Below the pieces are notes generated by a model, which ran no database searches, was not told where the DNA came from, and saw nothing but the letters and a program-made list of their open reading frames with translations. The position numbers and the translations under genes were made by a program. This document shows, piece by piece, positions 25,500-34,290 of a DNA stretch of 64,000 nucleotides; the stretch's first letter is position 1, and each line of letters begins with the position of its first letter. The DNA is taken from contig NZ_CP033365.1 of assembly GCF_013170825.1 (NCBI RefSeq), positions 2,554,001-2,618,000 on the forward strand, read 5' to 3'. Origin of the DNA: Mesorhizobium sp. NZP2298 (GTDB taxonomy: Bacteria > Pseudomonadota > Alphaproteobacteria > Rhizobiales > Rhizobiaceae).

Positions 25500-25714
25500 A
25501 GTCTCCCGGTGCGTGCGGGGTTCAACGATTTTCGTCCCGCCAATTCTACGTCCGTTCGGATTGAGCTATCATCTGATTCTGGCGTGGCCCACGCCTCCTC
25601 CCTCCACCGGGAAAGCATTCGTTCATGCGGGGCACTCTCATCACCGAACCGACTGTTCGAGCACCAGGCATAAGGAGGGGTTGCGAAGACTGCTCGCACC
25701 AGGAGGTTTTTGAG

Positions 25715-26425
25715 ATGATTCTATCCGCGCCCGTCTACCATCTGAAGCGTCAAGCCAGGCTGTTGTCGCGCGAGGCAAAAATCCCGCTCCACCAGGCGCT
25801 CGACCGTATTGCCACGCAAGAGGGATTTGCCAGTTGGAGCCTGCTTGCGGCGAAGCTGTCCGAGACGGCGCCCGCCAGCAGGTTGTTCGCGCGACTGACA
25901 CCTGGAGATCTCGTTCTGGTCGGCGCGCGGCCGGGCCATGGCAAGACGCTGATGAGCCTCGAACTGGCGGTCGAAGCGATGAAGTCGGGCCATCGCAGCA
26001 TGTTCTTCACGCTGGAATATACGCAACGCGATGTGCTGGAGCGGTTCCGCGCCATCGGCGTCGAGCCGGCCCGGTTCGACCGACTGTTCGAGTTCGACAC
26101 TTCCGATGCCATCAGCGCCGGCTATATCGTCAGGATGTTGGGGTCGGCGCCGCGCGGCACGCTGGCGGTCATCGATTATCTGCAACTGCTCGATCAGAAA
26201 CGAGAGAACCCCGGCCTGATGGACCAGGTCCGCACGCTGAAGGCTTTCGCGCGCGATAGCGGCGTGATCTTGGTCTTCATCTCGCAGATCGACCGGTCCT
26301 ACGATCCCGCGAAGAAGCCGGTCCCGGATATCAGTGATGTTCGCCTGCCCAACCCGCTTGATTTGTCCCTCTTCGACAAGGCCTGCTTCCTGAACGAGGG
26401 CGAGATACGCTTCCAGGCGGCTTGA
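25715..26425 (+). CDS. Stand-alone DnaB-helicase-C-domain-like ATPase with N-terminal helical domain
   Basis: AGGAGG lies 8 bases before the ATG at 25715; the product is 236 residues. Residues 1-50 form a helical unit ending in HQALDRIATQEGFASWSLLAAKL, similar to small domains seen in toxin-antitoxin and glyoxalase-superfamily proteins. The rest is RecA-like and reads as a shortened DnaB C-terminal domain. Walker A is GARPGHGKT (70-78), FTLEY (98-102) holds the catalytic Glu, Walker B is LAVIDYLQLLD (150-160) and sensor Gln is in FISQIDR (188-194). The DnaB-type SDVRLPNPLDLSLFDKACFL closes it. It lacks the DnaB N-terminal and linker domains, so it is unlikely to be a replicative helicase. Function unknown. 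Confidence 0.8.
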   Translation: MILSAPVYHLKRQARLLSREAKIPLHQALDRIATQEGFASWSLLAAKLSETAPASRLFARLTPGDLVLVGARPGHGKTLMSLELAVEAMKSGHRSMFFTLEYTQRDVLERFRAIGVEPARFDRLFEFDTSDAISAGYIVRMLGSAPRGTLAVIDYLQLLDQKRENPGLMDQVRTLKAFARDSGVILVFISQIDRSYDPAKKPVPDISDVRLPNPLDLSLFDKACFLNEGEIRFQAA

Positions 26426-26475
26426 GCGCTCCGGCGGCCAAGGCTATCCCTCGCGTGACTGAGAGAGCATGGATC

Positions 26476-27033
26476 ATGATCGAGATCGTCAAACCGGCGC
26501 TTGAACATCTGCCGTCCTACAAGGCGGCGCTCGAGCGCGGCTGGTCGCCGGACAATGTTCGGCTCATGGAGGCAACGCGCGAGCAGCTCGCGGCGATAGA
26601 GCAGGATCCGGTGGCCTTCCTGGCCAGCCTAGATGACCCCGAGGCCAGGGGCGACCCGATCACCTTGCCCGATGGCACGCAAGTGCCGCGCCTGCCGGGA
26701 TTTCGCCGCTGGATCTGGGATGGCGAGGCGTCAGGCTCGATCGGCTTTCGCTGGCAGAAGGGAACGGCGATGTTGCCGTCGCATGTGCTTGGCCATATCG
26801 GCTATGCGGTGGTGCCCTGGAAGCAGCGGCGCGGCTACGCCACCGAGGCCTTGCGATTGATGCTCGACGAGGCAAGGGCGGTCGGCCTTCCCTACGTCGA
26901 GATTACCGCCAAACCGGGCAATCCGGCGTCACACAAGGTGATCCTGGCCAATGGCGGCAAGCTCGTCGGGCGCTTCCTCGAGGACGCCGCCTATGGCGGG
27001 GTCGAGAGTCTGCGGTTCCGGATCGATTTGTAG
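26476..27033 (+). CDS. GNAT-family N-acetyltransferase
   Basis: The ATG at 26476 (MIEIVKPALEHLPSYKAALERGW) gives 185 residues. The GNAT core is visible: GSIGFRWQKGTAMLPSHVLGHIGYAVVPWKQRRGYATEAL contains beta 4 and the acetyl-CoA-binding Q/R-x-x-G-x-A loop. LPYVEITAKPGNPASHKVILANGGKLVGRF is the motif B region. Members of this subset acetylate small amines or antibiotics. No substrate can be read here. It is convergent with the P1 peptidase and follows the mini-DnaB gene with a 50-base gap, possibly cotranscribed. Confidence 0.87.
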   Translation: MIEIVKPALEHLPSYKAALERGWSPDNVRLMEATREQLAAIEQDPVAFLASLDDPEARGDPITLPDGTQVPRLPGFRRWIWDGEASGSIGFRWQKGTAMLPSHVLGHIGYAVVPWKQRRGYATEALRLMLDEARAVGLPYVEITAKPGNPASHKVILANGGKLVGRFLEDAAYGGVESLRFRIDL

Positions 27034-27042
27034 GGCGCCTTG

Positions 27043-28074
27043 TCACCCGGCCTGATCGCGCAGCCAGTCGGCCAGCGATGCGCGATGCTTGCCCGCCCTG
27101 CCGGTGAAGGCTTCGGCCGACAGCATGGAGTTCAGCACGGCCTCCTGCGTGGCTTCCGCCGCCGCCCGAAAAAGGATATCGATGCGCGCTTCGTTGAGCG
27201 CCAGCAGCGGTACAAGATCGCGGCTTTCATCGTGGTCGACCAGATTGCCGGTGCTGAAGGCAATGGCGATGTCGCCGCTGCCATGGCCCCAGAAGGAGCC
27301 AAGCGTGGCGATGCCTGCTCCGGCGCGGCGTGCCACTCTCTCGAGCTGGCGGTGTTCGAGCGGCACATCGGTTGCCAGCACGACCATGATCGAGCCGCGT
27401 TCGGCTCCGGCCGGCCGCCTGGGATCGGGCCGGCGCCCATCAGGCAGAATGAGGTCGCCCGGCCTGCCGAAATTCGAGAGCACGAGAACGCCAAGGTGAT
27501 GTTCGCCGCCAAGCGCGATTCTTCTGGACGCCGAGCCGATGCCGCCCTTGAAGCCAAAGCAGCTCATTCCCGTTCCGGCGCCGACATTGCCCTGTTCGAC
27601 CGCGCCTTGGTGAGCGTCCGCCAGTGCGGCGAGGGCGTGTTCTTCGGTTACCGCCAGGGCCTGGATGTCATTCAGCGGACCGTCATTGCATTCGCCGACC
27701 ACCGGGTTGACGGTTCCGGTGGTGCGGCCGATATCCGGATTCTGGCGGATGGCGTCGCGGATCAGCGCCGTGGCGCAGATGCCGACCGAGAGCGTGTTGG
27801 TCAAGAGAACAGGCGTTTCGATGGTGCCGAGTTCCTGCACCTGCGTCAGGCCGACCGTCTTGCCGAAACCGTTGATGACATGGCTTGCCGCCGTCACCTT
27901 CTTGCGGAACAGATTTCCGCCATGCGGCAAGATCGCGGTCACGCCGGTGTTGATGTCGCCGCCGCGCAGCGTGCGGTGACCGACGCGCACACCGGGCACG
28001 TCGGTGATCGCACTCAGCGTGCCCGGCGGCAAGGTGCCGCAAATCAGGCCGAAATCCCTGACGGTCCCGGTCAT
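27043..28074 (-). CDS. P1-family (DmpA-like) aminopeptidase
   Basis: The 343-residue protein belongs to peptidase family S58/P1 (DmpA fold). DmpA-type autoprocessing occurs at a Gly-Ser bond, and here the expected block is AERGSIMVVLATDVPL with Ser228 as nucleophile. The N-terminal half has ITDVPGVRVGH and TGVTAILPHGGNLFRKKV. LLTNTLSVGICATALIRDAI and VNPVVGECNDGPLNDIQ follow family patterns. It would make two chains from one precursor and cleave N-terminal residues or beta-peptides. The start is only 3 bases after the merR stop, so it is cotranscribed with the metal regulator, an unusual link. Confidence 0.9.
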   Translation of the reverse strand: MTGTVRDFGLICGTLPPGTLSAITDVPGVRVGHRTLRGGDINTGVTAILPHGGNLFRKKVTAASHVINGFGKTVGLTQVQELGTIETPVLLTNTLSVGICATALIRDAIRQNPDIGRTTGTVNPVVGECNDGPLNDIQALAVTEEHALAALADAHQGAVEQGNVGAGTGMSCFGFKGGIGSASRRIALGGEHHLGVLVLSNFGRPGDLILPDGRRPDPRRPAGAERGSIMVVLATDVPLEHRQLERVARRAGAGIATLGSFWGHGSGDIAIAFSTGNLVDHDESRDLVPLLALNEARIDILFRAAAEATQEAVLNSMLSAEAFTGRAGKHRASLADWLRDQAG

Positions 28075-28077
28075 GGG

Positions 28078-28494
28078 TCAGATGTGCTCGTCGGCGCAGA
28101 GCGCGTGGTCGGACAGCGCGCGGATGACGTAGCAGTCGCCGACCGTCTTGCCGTCGCAGCAAGAGGCGATGCGCTCGAGCTCGGTTTCCAGCCGCTTCAA
28201 CTGGGCGATCTTCTCGCGCACGGAAACCAGCTGCTCCTGCGCGATCTTGTCGGCATGGCCACAAGGCTGCTCGGGATGGCTGCTAAGCTCGATCAGCGAA
28301 CGGATGTCCTCGACGGCGAAGCCCAAGTCGCGGGCGTGGCGGATGAAGGCCAGCCGTTCCAGCTCCTGCCTGGAGTAGCGACGCTGGTTGCCTTCCGAGC
28401 GCTCGGGCGCCGCAACCAGGCCCATCTGCTCGTAATAGCGGATGGTCGGCACCTTGACCCCGGTGCGGCGGGAGAGATCACCGATCGAAAACAT
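28078..28494 (-). CDS. MerR-family heavy-metal-responsive regulator (CadR/PbrR/ZntR type)
   Basis: The 138-residue regulator begins MFSIGDLSRRTGVKVPTIRYYEQMGLV, the MerR winged-helix start. It continues with NQRRYSRQELERLAFIRHARDLGFAVEDIRSLI, then a coiled coil (DKIAQEQLVSVREKIAQLKRLETELERI). The C-terminal metal loop is ASCCDGKTVGDCYVIRAL, with further Cys/His at PCGHADK and CADEH. This matches Cd/Pb/Zn sensors and not Cu or Hg ones. It is divergent from the P-type ATPase at 28600, with a MerR-type promoter between, so it should activate the efflux pump when metal is bound. Confidence 0.92.
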   Translation of the reverse strand: MFSIGDLSRRTGVKVPTIRYYEQMGLVAAPERSEGNQRRYSRQELERLAFIRHARDLGFAVEDIRSLIELSSHPEQPCGHADKIAQEQLVSVREKIAQLKRLETELERIASCCDGKTVGDCYVIRALSDHALCADEHI

Positions 28495-28506
28495 GCGTTT
28501 TGCCTC

Positions 28507-28537
28507 TTGAAGCTCTAGTGACTAGAGCAATTACATT
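28507..28537 (+). promoter_or_regulatory. MerR-type promoter/operator
   Basis: The -35-like TTGAAG (28507-28512) and -10-like TACATT (28532-28537) are separated by exactly 19 bases, the over-long spacing diagnostic of MerR-family promoters. Between them lies a perfect 7-base inverted repeat, GCTCTAG-TGA-CTAGAGC (28512-28528). It is oriented to drive the P-type ATPase gene (start 28600). Confidence 0.85.
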
Positions 28538-28599
28538 GGCTGACATCAAGGTTCAAGGCCCGGCGCGCCAAGCCGGTGAAAGAGCAGACAGGTAATGTG

Positions 28600-30849
28600 A
28601 TGACGGCTCCTCTAAAGCAGACACGGTTCAGGATCGGCGGCATGGATTGCGGCTCCTGCGCGGCCAAGATCGATACGGCGGTGCGTCGCCTCGACGGAGT
28701 GGCCGATGTCTCGGTTTCGGTGACCGGCGCCTCGATGACCGTCAGCCATGGCGGTCCGCTCAACGATGACAAGGTGCTGCAGCAGGTGGCGCGGCTGGGC
28801 TACGGCATCGTCAAGGCGGAGGCCGGGACCGGTGGGCCAGCGGCCAAGGCGCATGATCATTCCGCTCATGATCACGAAGGCCATGACCATGAAGGTCACG
28901 ACCACGAGGGCCATGACCATGGCGGCAGCCGACAAATCACCGAGGAGGCTGCAGGATCATCCCATCTCCACAGCCATGCCGAGCCTGGGCAGGCGTGGTG
29001 GCGCGGCCGTCGCGCGGCGCTGACGCTGGCCTGCGCGGCAGCGCTTCTGGCCGCCTATGGCATCGGTCATCTGTATCCCACGACCGAGCGTTGGGTCTTC
29101 CTGGCTGCCTTGCTGGTCGGTCTCGTTCCGATCGCGAGGCGCGCGCTGATGGCGGCATTGGCCGGCACGCCGTTCTCGATCGAGATGCTGATGACCATCG
29201 CCGCCGTTGGGGCCGTGATGATCGGTGCCACGGAAGAAGCGGCAGCCGTCGTGGTGCTGTTCCTGATCGGGGAGCTTCTCGAGGGTGTCGCCGCCGGCCG
29301 TGCGCGGGCCAGCATCCAGGGTCTGGCTGATCTGGTGCCGAAGACGGCGCTGGTCGAGCGGGGAGGCGGCACGGTTGAAGTTCCCGCCGAACAGCTTGCC
29401 GTCGGCGACGTCATCACGGTGCGGCCGGGTGACCGCATCCCGGCCGATGGCGAGATAACAGAGGGTTCGAGCGACATTGACGAGGCGCCGGTGACCGGCG
29501 AGAGCACGCCGAAGCGCAAGAGCGTTGGAGAGCCGGTCTTCGCCGGCACGATCAACAGCGACGGCGTGTTGAAAGTGCGAGTGACGGCGGCCGCTTCCGA
29601 CAACACCATCGCCCGCGTGGTGCGGCTGGTGGAGGAGGCGCAGGAAGCCAAGGCGCCGACCGAACGCTTCATCGATCGATTCTCGCGCTACTACACGCCG
29701 GGCGTGCTGGCGGTCGGCGCGCTGGTGGCGGTGCTGCCGCCGCTCGTCGCCAACGGCGACTGGAATGAATGGATCTACAAGGGCCTGGCGATCCTGTTGA
29801 TCGGCTGTCCCTGCGCGCTGGTCATCTCGACGCCGGCCGCGATCGCCGCGGGCCTGGCGACCGGCGCCCGGCGGGGCCTGCTGATGAAGGGCGGCGCGGT
29901 CCTGGAAAGTTTCCGCCGGATCACGGCGGTGGCCTTCGACAAGACCGGAACGCTGACCGCGGGCAAGCCCGTCGTGACCGACATCGTCGCTTATGGCCGC
30001 GACGAACGCAGCGTGCTGGCGCTGGCAGCGGCACTCGAGCAGGGCTCCAGCCATCCGCTGGCGGTGGCGATCCTGGACAGGGCAAAGGCGGACAAGGCAC
30101 CGGTGCCGCCGGCGCTCTCGGCCAAGGCGATCTCCGGCAAGGGAGTCGAGGGCAGCGTCGGCGGCGTCGCCGTCTTCCTCGGTTCCGGCCCGGCGGCGGG
30201 TGAACGCACGGACATGACGCAAGCGCAGCGCCTTGCCGTCGATAGCCTCAACGGCCAGGGCAAGACCGTGTCGGTGCTGGTGGCCGATGGTGTGCTGGCC
30301 GGGCTGATCGCAATGCGTGACGAGCCGCGGCCGGACGCGGCGGCGGGCATCGCGGCGCTGAAGGCCGAGGGCATCCGCGCGGTAATGCTGACCGGTGACA
30401 ATCGTCGTACCGCTGAAGCCATCGCCGTCTCGCTCGGCATCGAGGCGCGGGCGGAACTGCTGCCGCAAGACAAGCAGCGGATGATCGGCGAGTTGCAGCG
30501 CGAAGGGCTGACAGTGGCCAAGGTCGGTGACGGCATCAATGACGCACCGGCGCTCGCCGCCGCCGACATCGGCATCGCCATGGGCGGCGGCACCGATGTG
30601 GCGCTGGAAACGGCGGATGCCGCGATCCTGCATGGCCGCGTCACGGACGTTGTCCGGATGGTGCGGCTGTCGCGGGCGGTGATGGCCAATATCGGCCAGA
30701 ATATCACCGTGGCGCTGGGGCTGAAGGCAGTCTTCCTGGTCACGACCATCTTAGGCATCACCGGCCTCTGGCCGGCGATCCTGGCCGACACCGGCGCCAC
30801 GGTGCTGGTCACCGCCAACGCCATGCGCCTCTTGCGCTGGCGCGGGTGA
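28600..30849 (+). CDS. Heavy-metal-translocating P1B-type ATPase (Zn/Cd/Pb class)
   Basis: ATG 28600 gives 749 residues; a GTG at 28576 would add 8. One HMA domain lies at the N-terminus with metal motif GMDCGSC (C17, C20). It is followed by a His-rich stretch (residues about 84-108) including four HDHEG-type pentapeptides encoded by 15-base repeats (28867-28926). The transport site CPC is at 403-405, the PVTGES phosphatase motif at 297-302, DKTGT at 447-451 (phosphorylated D447), and SSHPLA and GDGINDAPAL follow. CPC plus the HMA motif indicates Zn/Cd/Pb/Co efflux rather than Cu. Regulated by the divergent MerR protein through the 28507-28537 promoter. It exports divalent soft metals across the inner membrane. 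Confidence 0.95.
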   Translation: MTAPLKQTRFRIGGMDCGSCAAKIDTAVRRLDGVADVSVSVTGASMTVSHGGPLNDDKVLQQVARLGYGIVKAEAGTGGPAAKAHDHSAHDHEGHDHEGHDHEGHDHGGSRQITEEAAGSSHLHSHAEPGQAWWRGRRAALTLACAAALLAAYGIGHLYPTTERWVFLAALLVGLVPIARRALMAALAGTPFSIEMLMTIAAVGAVMIGATEEAAAVVVLFLIGELLEGVAAGRARASIQGLADLVPKTALVERGGGTVEVPAEQLAVGDVITVRPGDRIPADGEITEGSSDIDEAPVTGESTPKRKSVGEPVFAGTINSDGVLKVRVTAAASDNTIARVVRLVEEAQEAKAPTERFIDRFSRYYTPGVLAVGALVAVLPPLVANGDWNEWIYKGLAILLIGCPCALVISTPAAIAAGLATGARRGLLMKGGAVLESFRRITAVAFDKTGTLTAGKPVVTDIVAYGRDERSVLALAAALEQGSSHPLAVAILDRAKADKAPVPPALSAKAISGKGVEGSVGGVAVFLGSGPAAGERTDMTQAQRLAVDSLNGQGKTVSVLVADGVLAGLIAMRDEPRPDAAAGIAALKAEGIRAVMLTGDNRRTAEAIAVSLGIEARAELLPQDKQRMIGELQREGLTVAKVGDGINDAPALAAADIGIAMGGGTDVALETADAAILHGRVTDVVRMVRLSRAVMANIGQNITVALGLKAVFLVTTILGITGLWPAILADTGATVLVTANAMRLLRWRG

Positions 30850-30867
30850 CCGGCACGCTACCGTTGG

Positions 30868-31698
30868 TCAGGGGTCGATATCCATGGCGAGTGCCGCGTC
30901 CTTCCGGTTCTCCAACTCCGCAAGCCTGCCCTGCAGCGCGCTGCGGATCGAGGCGTAGGCGGCGGCGCCGAAGGTCAAACGTCGAGGCGCGGGATCCTGC
31001 TCCACCGAGGCGATCATCGCCTCGACCATCTTGCCGGGATCGCCCTTGATGTCGAACGAACCCTCGGAAAAAGCCCGGCGTAAGTCCGCGACCGGGGTGT
31101 TGTCATAGGCATCCGTGGACCCGGAGCTGACCAGGCTGGCACCGAAGTTCGTGCGTGTCGGCCCGGGCTCGACGAGCGTCAGCCCGATGCCGAACGGCTC
31201 AACCTCCTGGCGAACGGATTCGACGAAGCCCTCGATGCCCCATTTGGTGGCGTGATAGAGGCTGAAGCCGGGATAGGCCATCTGTCCGCCCTCCGAGGAG
31301 ACTTGCAGGATGCGGCCGCCCTGCTGTTTCCTCAGATGCGGCAGTGCTGCCCGGATCAGCTGGATCGAGCCGACGAGGTTTGTGTCGATCAGGTCGCGGA
31401 TCTGGCTGTCCTCCAGTTCTTCAGCGGCGCCGAAGAGGCCATAGCCGGCATTGCTGACGATGACATCGATGCGCCCCAATTCGCCAAAGGCCCTGCTGAT
31501 CGTCGCCCGGATCGCATCGGTGTCGGTCATTTCGAGCGAAGCGATCCAGAGCCGATCGCCATGTTGCGCCTTCAAATCGGCGAGCGTCCGTGGCTTTCGT
31601 ACGGTCGCGGCGACACGGTCGCCACGGGCCAGAAGCCTTTCTGTCAAAAGCCGCCCGAAACCGGATGAGGTGCCGGTGATGAACCATGTCCTGGTCAT
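30868..31698 (-). CDS. Short-chain dehydrogenase/reductase (SDR)
   Basis: The ATG at 31698 (MTRTWFITGTSSGFGRLLTE) gives 276 residues; an upstream extension to 31746 is not protein-like. TGTSSGFG is the glycine loop and VIVSNAGYGLFG replaces NNAG with SNAG. LQVSSEGGQM carries Ser and YHATKWGIEGF the Tyr-x3-Lys. The TVRKPRT after beta 2 suggests NADP(H). The type is common among 'SDR family oxidoreductase' genes next to regulators. It is divergent from a LysR-family gene (96-base gap) and likely controlled by it. Substrate unknown. Confidence 0.88.
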   Translation of the reverse strand: MTRTWFITGTSSGFGRLLTERLLARGDRVAATVRKPRTLADLKAQHGDRLWIASLEMTDTDAIRATISRAFGELGRIDVIVSNAGYGLFGAAEELEDSQIRDLIDTNLVGSIQLIRAALPHLRKQQGGRILQVSSEGGQMAYPGFSLYHATKWGIEGFVESVRQEVEPFGIGLTLVEPGPTRTNFGASLVSSGSTDAYDNTPVADLRRAFSEGSFDIKGDPGKMVEAMIASVEQDPAPRRLTFGAAAYASIRSALQGRLAELENRKDAALAMDIDP

Positions 31699-31794
31699 GG
31701 GAGATGTCCTTTCATTGCTGAGTTCGGCCAAGACTACGCCATCCAACTCATGATACTATCCGTTCAATTTCATATGGCTTGATGAAGATTTCCC

Positions 31795-32691
31795 ATGAAT
31801 GGCAAGCCCGGACTTCCGGAATTGACGGCGCTAGCCGCGATTGTCTCGCATCGCAGCTTCCGCAAGGCAGCCGACGATCTCGGCCTTTCGCCTTCCACGC
31901 TCAGCCACATGATGCGGACGCTGGAACGGGGCATGGGTGTGCGCCTGCTCAATCGCACCACGCGCAGCGTTGCGCCGACCGAGGCGGGCGAGCGGCTCGT
32001 CACGCGGCTGCGGCCGCTTCTGTCGGATATCGACGCCGCATTGGCTGAGGTCGACGACTTCCGTGGTCTTGCGTCAGGGACGCTGCGGATCAACACCAGC
32101 GAGATCGGCGCGCGACTGTTGCTCGGATCCGTGGTGTCGGTCTTTCTTCAGCGCTACCCCCAGGTCTCGCTCGATCTCGTCACCGAGGGAAGACTGGTCG
32201 ATATCGTCGCTGAAGGCTTTGATGCCGGTATCCGTCTGGGCGAGGCTGTGCCGCAAGACATGGTTGCGGTGCGCTTCGGCGGGCCGACACGCTTCATTGC
32301 CGTTGCATCGCCGGCCTATCTGGCCGGCCGCCCGGTTCCGCGCGTCCCGGATGATCTTAGGGATCAAACCTGCATCCGCTTTCGGTTGCCAAGTGGCAAA
32401 CCCTACCGATGGGAGTTCGAGAAACATGGCCAGGAGATCGCCATCGATGTCCCTGGCGCACTGACGCTCGACAATATGGAGTTGATGGCCGAGGCAGCCG
32501 CCGGCGGCATGGGGATCGCTTACATCTCTGACAAATCCGCCAAGGCTCACCTCGACCGGGGGGCGCTTGTCACTGTGCTGGACGATTGGTGTCCGCCCAT
32601 TCCCGGCCTGTTCCTCTACTATCCGGGCCATCGGCTGGTGCCGCCGGCGCTGCGGGCCTTCATCGATGTGCTGAAGGAGACCGAAAACTGA
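31795..32691 (+). CDS. LysR-family transcriptional regulator
   Basis: The 298-residue protein starts [65 protein letters not shown], which covers the LysR HTH and linker. The effector domain ([37 protein letters not shown]) is of the CrgA/DsdC-like group. Divergent from the SDR; convergent with the MFS gene, 5 bases away at their stops. Likely regulator of the SDR. I could not define a convincing T-N11-A site in the 96-base divergent region. Confidence 0.88.
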   Translation: MNGKPGLPELTALAAIVSHRSFRKAADDLGLSPSTLSHMMRTLERGMGVRLLNRTTRSVAPTEAGERLVTRLRPLLSDIDAALAEVDDFRGLASGTLRINTSEIGARLLLGSVVSVFLQRYPQVSLDLVTEGRLVDIVAEGFDAGIRLGEAVPQDMVAVRFGGPTRFIAVASPAYLAGRPVPRVPDDLRDQTCIRFRLPSGKPYRWEFEKHGQEIAIDVPGALTLDNMELMAEAAAGGMGIAYISDKSAKAHLDRGALVTVLDDWCPPIPGLFLYYPGHRLVPPALRAFIDVLKETEN

Positions 32692-32696
32692 GGCCG

Positions 32697-33881
32697 CTAC
32701 TCGGCTGGAGCGGTGAGCGGCGGCGTGGTGTTGCTGCGCCCTTCCCAGACCTGGGAGACAATTGCGACCACGACGGCGACCAGCATCGCCAAAGCTCCGA
32801 CCACCGGCAGGCTGCGGTAGCCGTAGCCGGCATTGAGCATGGCGGCGCCCAACGACGCGGCAAGCGCGATGCCGACATTGAAGCCGGACGGGATCAGCGA
32901 GGAGGCGAGGTTGGCGGCATCCGCCGTCCACGCCAGGATGCGGGTCTGGATCGGCGTGCCGATGGCGAAGTTGAGGCCGCCCCAGATGACGATCGCGATG
33001 ACCATCGGCACGGGGTAGGGGCTGACGGCGTAGATTACCGCCAACGTCACCGCCTGCAAGGCGAGCATGGTGATCAGCGACGGCATCAGCTTCCAGTCCG
33101 ACAGCTTGCCGCCGAGGAAGACGCCAAGCGTGGCGCCGACGCCATTGAGCAGCAGCACCCACGGCACCAGGTTCTCGTCGAGTCCGGTGATCTCCAGCAA
33201 AGTCGGGGTGATGTAGGTGAACAGGCAGAACTGGCCGAGCATCAGCATCAGCATCAGGATCAACGAGGTCCAGACCTGCTGGCGTGCCAGCACGCGGACC
33301 TCTCGGGCAAGGCCGGCGGGCTTGGCCGATGAGCCGGTGGTGCGCGGCAACAGGGCGGCCATGGCAAAAGTTGCCGCCACGCCCAGCCCGCACATCACCC
33401 AGAAGGTGGCGCGCCAGCCCCAGATGTTGCCGATCGCGGTGCCGGCCGGCACGCCGATGACGTTGGAGACGGTGAGGCCGGACAGGATGACCGCCACCGC
33501 CATGCCGCGTTTGTCTTCCGGAACGAGGCCGACAGCGACCACCATGGCGACGCCGAAATAGGCGCCGTGCGCGACCGCGACGGCAATGCGCAGAAGCAAC
33601 ATGGAAATGAAGTCGGGCGCCAGCGCGCAGGCCGCCTGGCCGATGGTGAAAGCGACGGCGAGGCCGAGCAGCAAGGTCTTGCGCGGCAAGGACTTGGTCG
33701 CGAGCGCCAGCAGCGGGCCGCCAATGGCGATGCCGCAAGCATAGCCGGAAACGAGATAGCCAGCGGATGGGACCGAGACGCCAAGCCCTTGCGCCACCTG
33801 CGGCAGCACGCCGGCAATGACGAATTCGGTGGTGCCGAAAGCGAAAGCGGCGATGAACAGGGCGACAAGCGGAAGCGACAT
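32697..33881 (-). CDS. MFS transporter (AraJ/YdhP-like)
   Basis: This 394-residue permease has about 12 hydrophobic segments. MSLPLVALFIAAFAFGTTEFVIAGVLPQVA is the AraJ/YdhP/PbuE-like N-terminus (FGTTEF motif of DHA1 exporters). ATKSLPRKTLLLG is a degenerate loop 2-3, GVPAGTAIGNIWGWRATFWVM the helix 5 antiporter motif, and FNVGIALAASLGAAML follows. Members export arabinose, purines or drugs; nothing here specifies which. No regulator adjoins its 5' end (33882-34000). Confidence 0.88.
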   Translation of the reverse strand: MSLPLVALFIAAFAFGTTEFVIAGVLPQVAQGLGVSVPSAGYLVSGYACGIAIGGPLLALATKSLPRKTLLLGLAVAFTIGQAACALAPDFISMLLLRIAVAVAHGAYFGVAMVVAVGLVPEDKRGMAVAVILSGLTVSNVIGVPAGTAIGNIWGWRATFWVMCGLGVAATFAMAALLPRTTGSSAKPAGLAREVRVLARQQVWTSLILMLMLMLGQFCLFTYITPTLLEITGLDENLVPWVLLLNGVGATLGVFLGGKLSDWKLMPSLITMLALQAVTLAVIYAVSPYPVPMVIAIVIWGGLNFAIGTPIQTRILAWTADAANLASSLIPSGFNVGIALAASLGAAMLNAGYGYRSLPVVGALAMLVAVVVAIVSQVWEGRSNTTPPLTAPAE

Positions 33882-33978
33882 GGGGAAGCCTTGGCTGGAA
33901 CGGCCTCAAACCACGGATGGACTGCTGGGGCAATCCAGAAATTTTTGTCGCGACTTTAGGTTTTCTTGACCGGCAGCT

Positions 33979-34188
33979 TCAGGCTGTGGTCTTGCGGCCA
34001 TAGGGGATCTTCAACCACGCCCGCTCGTGGAAATAGTAGAGCAGGGACTTGGTGAAAACCTCGGTTATGCCGATGGCCGCGGCCAGTTTGACGCTTCCTG
34101 TCACGACCAGGGAAATGATCAGCGTGTCGATGGTGCCGGTCACACGCCAGGATAGCGCCTTGGCAAAACTGCGCGAATGGGTGTCCAT
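33979..34188 (-). CDS. DUF2061 small membrane protein
   Basis: The ATG at 34188 gives 69 residues. DTHSRSFAKALSWRVTGTIDTLIISLVVTGSVKLAAAIGITEVFTKSLLYYFHERAW is a match to the DUF2061 family. It has two hydrophobic segments and the conserved WRxxGTxDT start with a C-terminal YYxHER motif. It is probably an inner-membrane protein of unknown function, sometimes fused to sulfate-assimilation enzymes. An upstream extension to 34263 has no family match. It follows the Na/Pi transporter gene on the same strand with a 100-base gap. Confidence 0.85.
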   Translation of the reverse strand: MDTHSRSFAKALSWRVTGTIDTLIISLVVTGSVKLAAAIGITEVFTKSLLYYFHERAWLKIPYGRKTTA

Positions 34189-34290
34189 CGATTCCTCCGA
34201 AAGCCTGGGCGGTCGATCCTTATCCTGCTTGGCGGAAGCGGAGCAAAGGTATTTTGCCGTCACGTGAAGACCGCAGCCGGTGGGGTGACC

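Noticed and set aside
28957..30633. Minus-strand open frame of about 560 codons opposite the metal ATPase
   Set aside because: It is antisense to a fully motif-supported P-type ATPase, with low-complexity Arg/Gln/His composition and no ribosome site.
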